Below are positions 62,815 through 64,000 of a stretch of DNA of 64,000 bases, piece after piece; position 1 is the stretch's first letter, and every line of letters starts with the position of its first letter. The notes beneath the pieces were generated by a model. The model was not told where the DNA came from. It saw only the letters and a list, made by a program, of their open reading frames with translations, and made no database searches. The stretch is taken from contig NZ_JACHCL010000002.1 of the NCBI RefSeq assembly GCF_014200725.1, forward strand, positions 62,001 to 126,000. The letters run 5' to 3'. A program made the translations under genes and the position numbers. Source of the DNA: Janthinobacterium silvisoli. Its GTDB lineage: Bacteria > Pseudomonadota > Gammaproteobacteria > Burkholderiales > Burkholderiaceae_D.

Positions 62815-64000
62815 TTAATCAATGCCCTGGCTAGTCAGATATTCCTCGTAATTGCCACGGAAATCAACCACTTCGTTTTCCTTGATCTCGATGATGCGGT
62901 TGGCCAGCGAAGAGACAAATTCGCGGTCATGCGACACGAAGATCAGGGTGCCGGCGTATTTTTCCAGCGCCACGTTCAACGATTCGATCGATTCCATGTC
63001 CATATGATTGGTCGGCTCATCCATCAGCAGCACGTTGTGGCGGCCCAGCATCAGCTTGCCGTACATCATGCGGCCTTTTTCACCACCGGACAGCACTTTG
63101 ACCGATTTCTTGACTTCGTCGCCGCCAAACAGCAAGCGGCCCAGGATGGAACGCACGGCCTGGTCATCGTCGCCCTCTTGCGTCCACTTGCCCATCCAGT
63201 CCGTCAGGATGGTGTCGGCAGCGAACTCTTCGGTCGGATCTTGCGGCATGTAGCCGACGTTGGCGTTCTCGGCCCACTTCACGCGGCCTTGATCGGGCTG
63301 CAGGCTGGCGATCTCGCCGGCGATGCAGCGCAGCATGGTGGTCTTGCCGGCGCCGTTGGCGCCGATGATGGCGATACGCTCGCCCGCTTCGACCATCAGG
63401 CTGAAGTTCTTGAACAGCTGGCGGTCATAGGCTTTCGAGATATTCTCGACTTCCACGGCCAGGCGGTGCAATTTCTTCTCGCCGTCGAAACGCACGAACG
63501 GGTAGGCGCGCGACGATGGCTTGATATCGTCAACCTTGATCTTTTCAATTTGCTTGGCACGCGAAGTAGCCTGGCGCGCCTTCGATTTATTCGCCGCAAA
63601 GCGGCGCACGAAGTCTTGCAGTTCGGCGACCTTCTCTTTGGCCTTGGCATTGTTGGCCAGTTGCTGGTTGCGCGCCTGGGTCGAGGCGAACATGTATTCG
63701 TCGTAGTTGCCTGGATAAATCTTCAAGGTGCCGTAATCCATGTCGGCCACGTGGGTGCAAACCTGGTTCAGGAAGTGGCGATCATGGGAAATGATGATCA
63801 TGGTGGAATTGCGCTCGTTGAGCACATCTTCCAGCCAGCGAATCGTGTTGATGTCCAGGTTATTGGTTGGTTCGTCGAGCAGCAAGATATCCGGATTCGA
63901 AAACAGCGCCTGTGCCAGCAGCACGCGCAGCTTCCAGCCTGGCGAGACATTGCTCATCGGGCCATGGTGCAGATCGATCGCTACACCGGCGCCCAGCAGC
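62815..64000 (-). CDS. ybiT: ABC-F family ATPase, YbiT type, C-terminal part
   Basis: The gene runs off the right edge; about 394 codons of the C-terminal part are present. It begins inside the first ABC domain ([19 protein letters not shown] signature, DEPTNNLD Walker B), followed by the charged inter-domain linker with the Arg/Lys-rich [15 protein letters not shown] segment, and a complete second domain ([33 protein letters not shown]). The linker and end match E. coli YbiT as I recall it. ABC-F proteins bind the ribosome and ease stalled translation. The true start is outside the window. Confidence 0.92.
   Translation of the reverse strand, partial: LLGAGVAIDLHHGPMSNVSPGWKLRVLLAQALFSNPDILLLDEPTNNLDINTIRWLEDVLNERNSTMIIISHDRHFLNQVCTHVADMDYGTLKIYPGNYDEYMFASTQARNQQLANNAKAKEKVAELQDFVRRFAANKSKARQATSRAKQIEKIKVDDIKPSSRAYPFVRFDGEKKLHRLAVEVENISKAYDRQLFKNFSLMVEAGERIAIIGANGAGKTTMLRCIAGEIASLQPDQGRVKWAENANVGYMPQDPTEEFAADTILTDWMGKWTQEGDDDQAVRSILGRLLFGGDEVKKSVKVLSGGEKGRMMYGKLMLGRHNVLLMDEPTNHMDMESIESLNVALEKYAGTLIFVSHDREFVSSLANRIIEIKENEVVDFRGNYEEYLTSQGID

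Noticed and set aside
1-64000. CRISPR array, rRNA, tRNA, insertion sequence
   Set aside because: No regularly spaced repeats, conserved RNA stretches, terminal inverted repeats with a transposase or other mobile-element genes were seen on either strand. Small RNAs without strong structure could have been missed.

Overview
The window is high-GC DNA with long, tightly packed genes, many start/stop overlaps and few spacers. Gene content and order point to a betaproteobacterium of the order Burkholderiales, most likely Oxalobacteraceae (Janthinobacterium/Massilia/Duganella type). The pointers are the mltG-tmk-holB...tatD order divergent from ygfZ, a DUF4936-like gene beside an NRDE gene, a PEP-CTERM protein, a selO-msrB pair, a yciB-bolA-peptidylprolyl isomerase block and a nadA-nadC pair. 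The genus is an inference from gene order and was not tested by alignment. I saw no rRNA, tRNA, CRISPR array, transposase, integrase or replication origin.

Layout. 1-2.7 kb: the end of an alpha/beta-hydrolase gene with two overlapping small genes, a PEP-CTERM protein and a SRPBCC protein. 2.7-7.5 kb: a MarR-controlled tripartite efflux operon (MarR, EmrB-like pump, NodT-type outer-membrane factor, EmrA-like adaptor). 7.6-12.8 kb: an isolated elongation factor G gene, outer-membrane phospholipase A, two small proteins and a PRMT-like methyltransferase. 13-18.6 kb: ankyrin protein, tatD, three accessory genes, then holB, tmk and mltG. 18.8-21 kb: ygfZ, DUF4936-like, NRDE. 21-28.4 kb: a LacI-headed sugar operon with an FGGY kinase, transaldolase and a CUT2-type ABC importer; a 32-bp perfect palindrome overlaps its predicted -35 box.

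28.9-34.1 kb holds the most unusual gene: a single ORF of about 1705 codons with a PD-(D/E)xK nuclease-like N-terminus (Cap4/DUF4297 type), a STAND/AAA-like P-loop NTPase and about 1200 residues of mostly helical sequence. That is the architecture of Avs-like antiphage sensors. Its base composition looks lower in GC than the flanks. It lies among ordinary metabolic genes in a segment bounded by two identical 27-bp palindromes.

34.2-44 kb is metabolic: CurA-like reductase, Dabb protein, thiolase, an MHS-family transporter, a LysR/DUF2798 pair, VOC and hydrolase genes, and a bifunctional beta-oxidation enzyme. 44-49.1 kb is a chemosensory cluster (soluble PAS-PAS receptor, CheR, CheD, triple-CheW protein) behind a consensus FNR-type box. 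49.1-64 kb holds an acyl-CoA ligase, selO-msrB, yciB-bolA, two tandem parvulin isomerases, a YpfJ-type zinc peptidase, a TIGR03118-type protein, an AraC regulator, a nadA-nadC-solute-binding-protein operon and the C-terminal part of a YbiT-type ABC-F ATPase that runs off the right edge.

Together the window is mostly core chromosome (translation, DNA replication, cell wall, NAD synthesis, protein folding) with niche modules for efflux, one sugar, chemotaxis and fatty-acid breakdown, plus one probable horizontally acquired defence gene.
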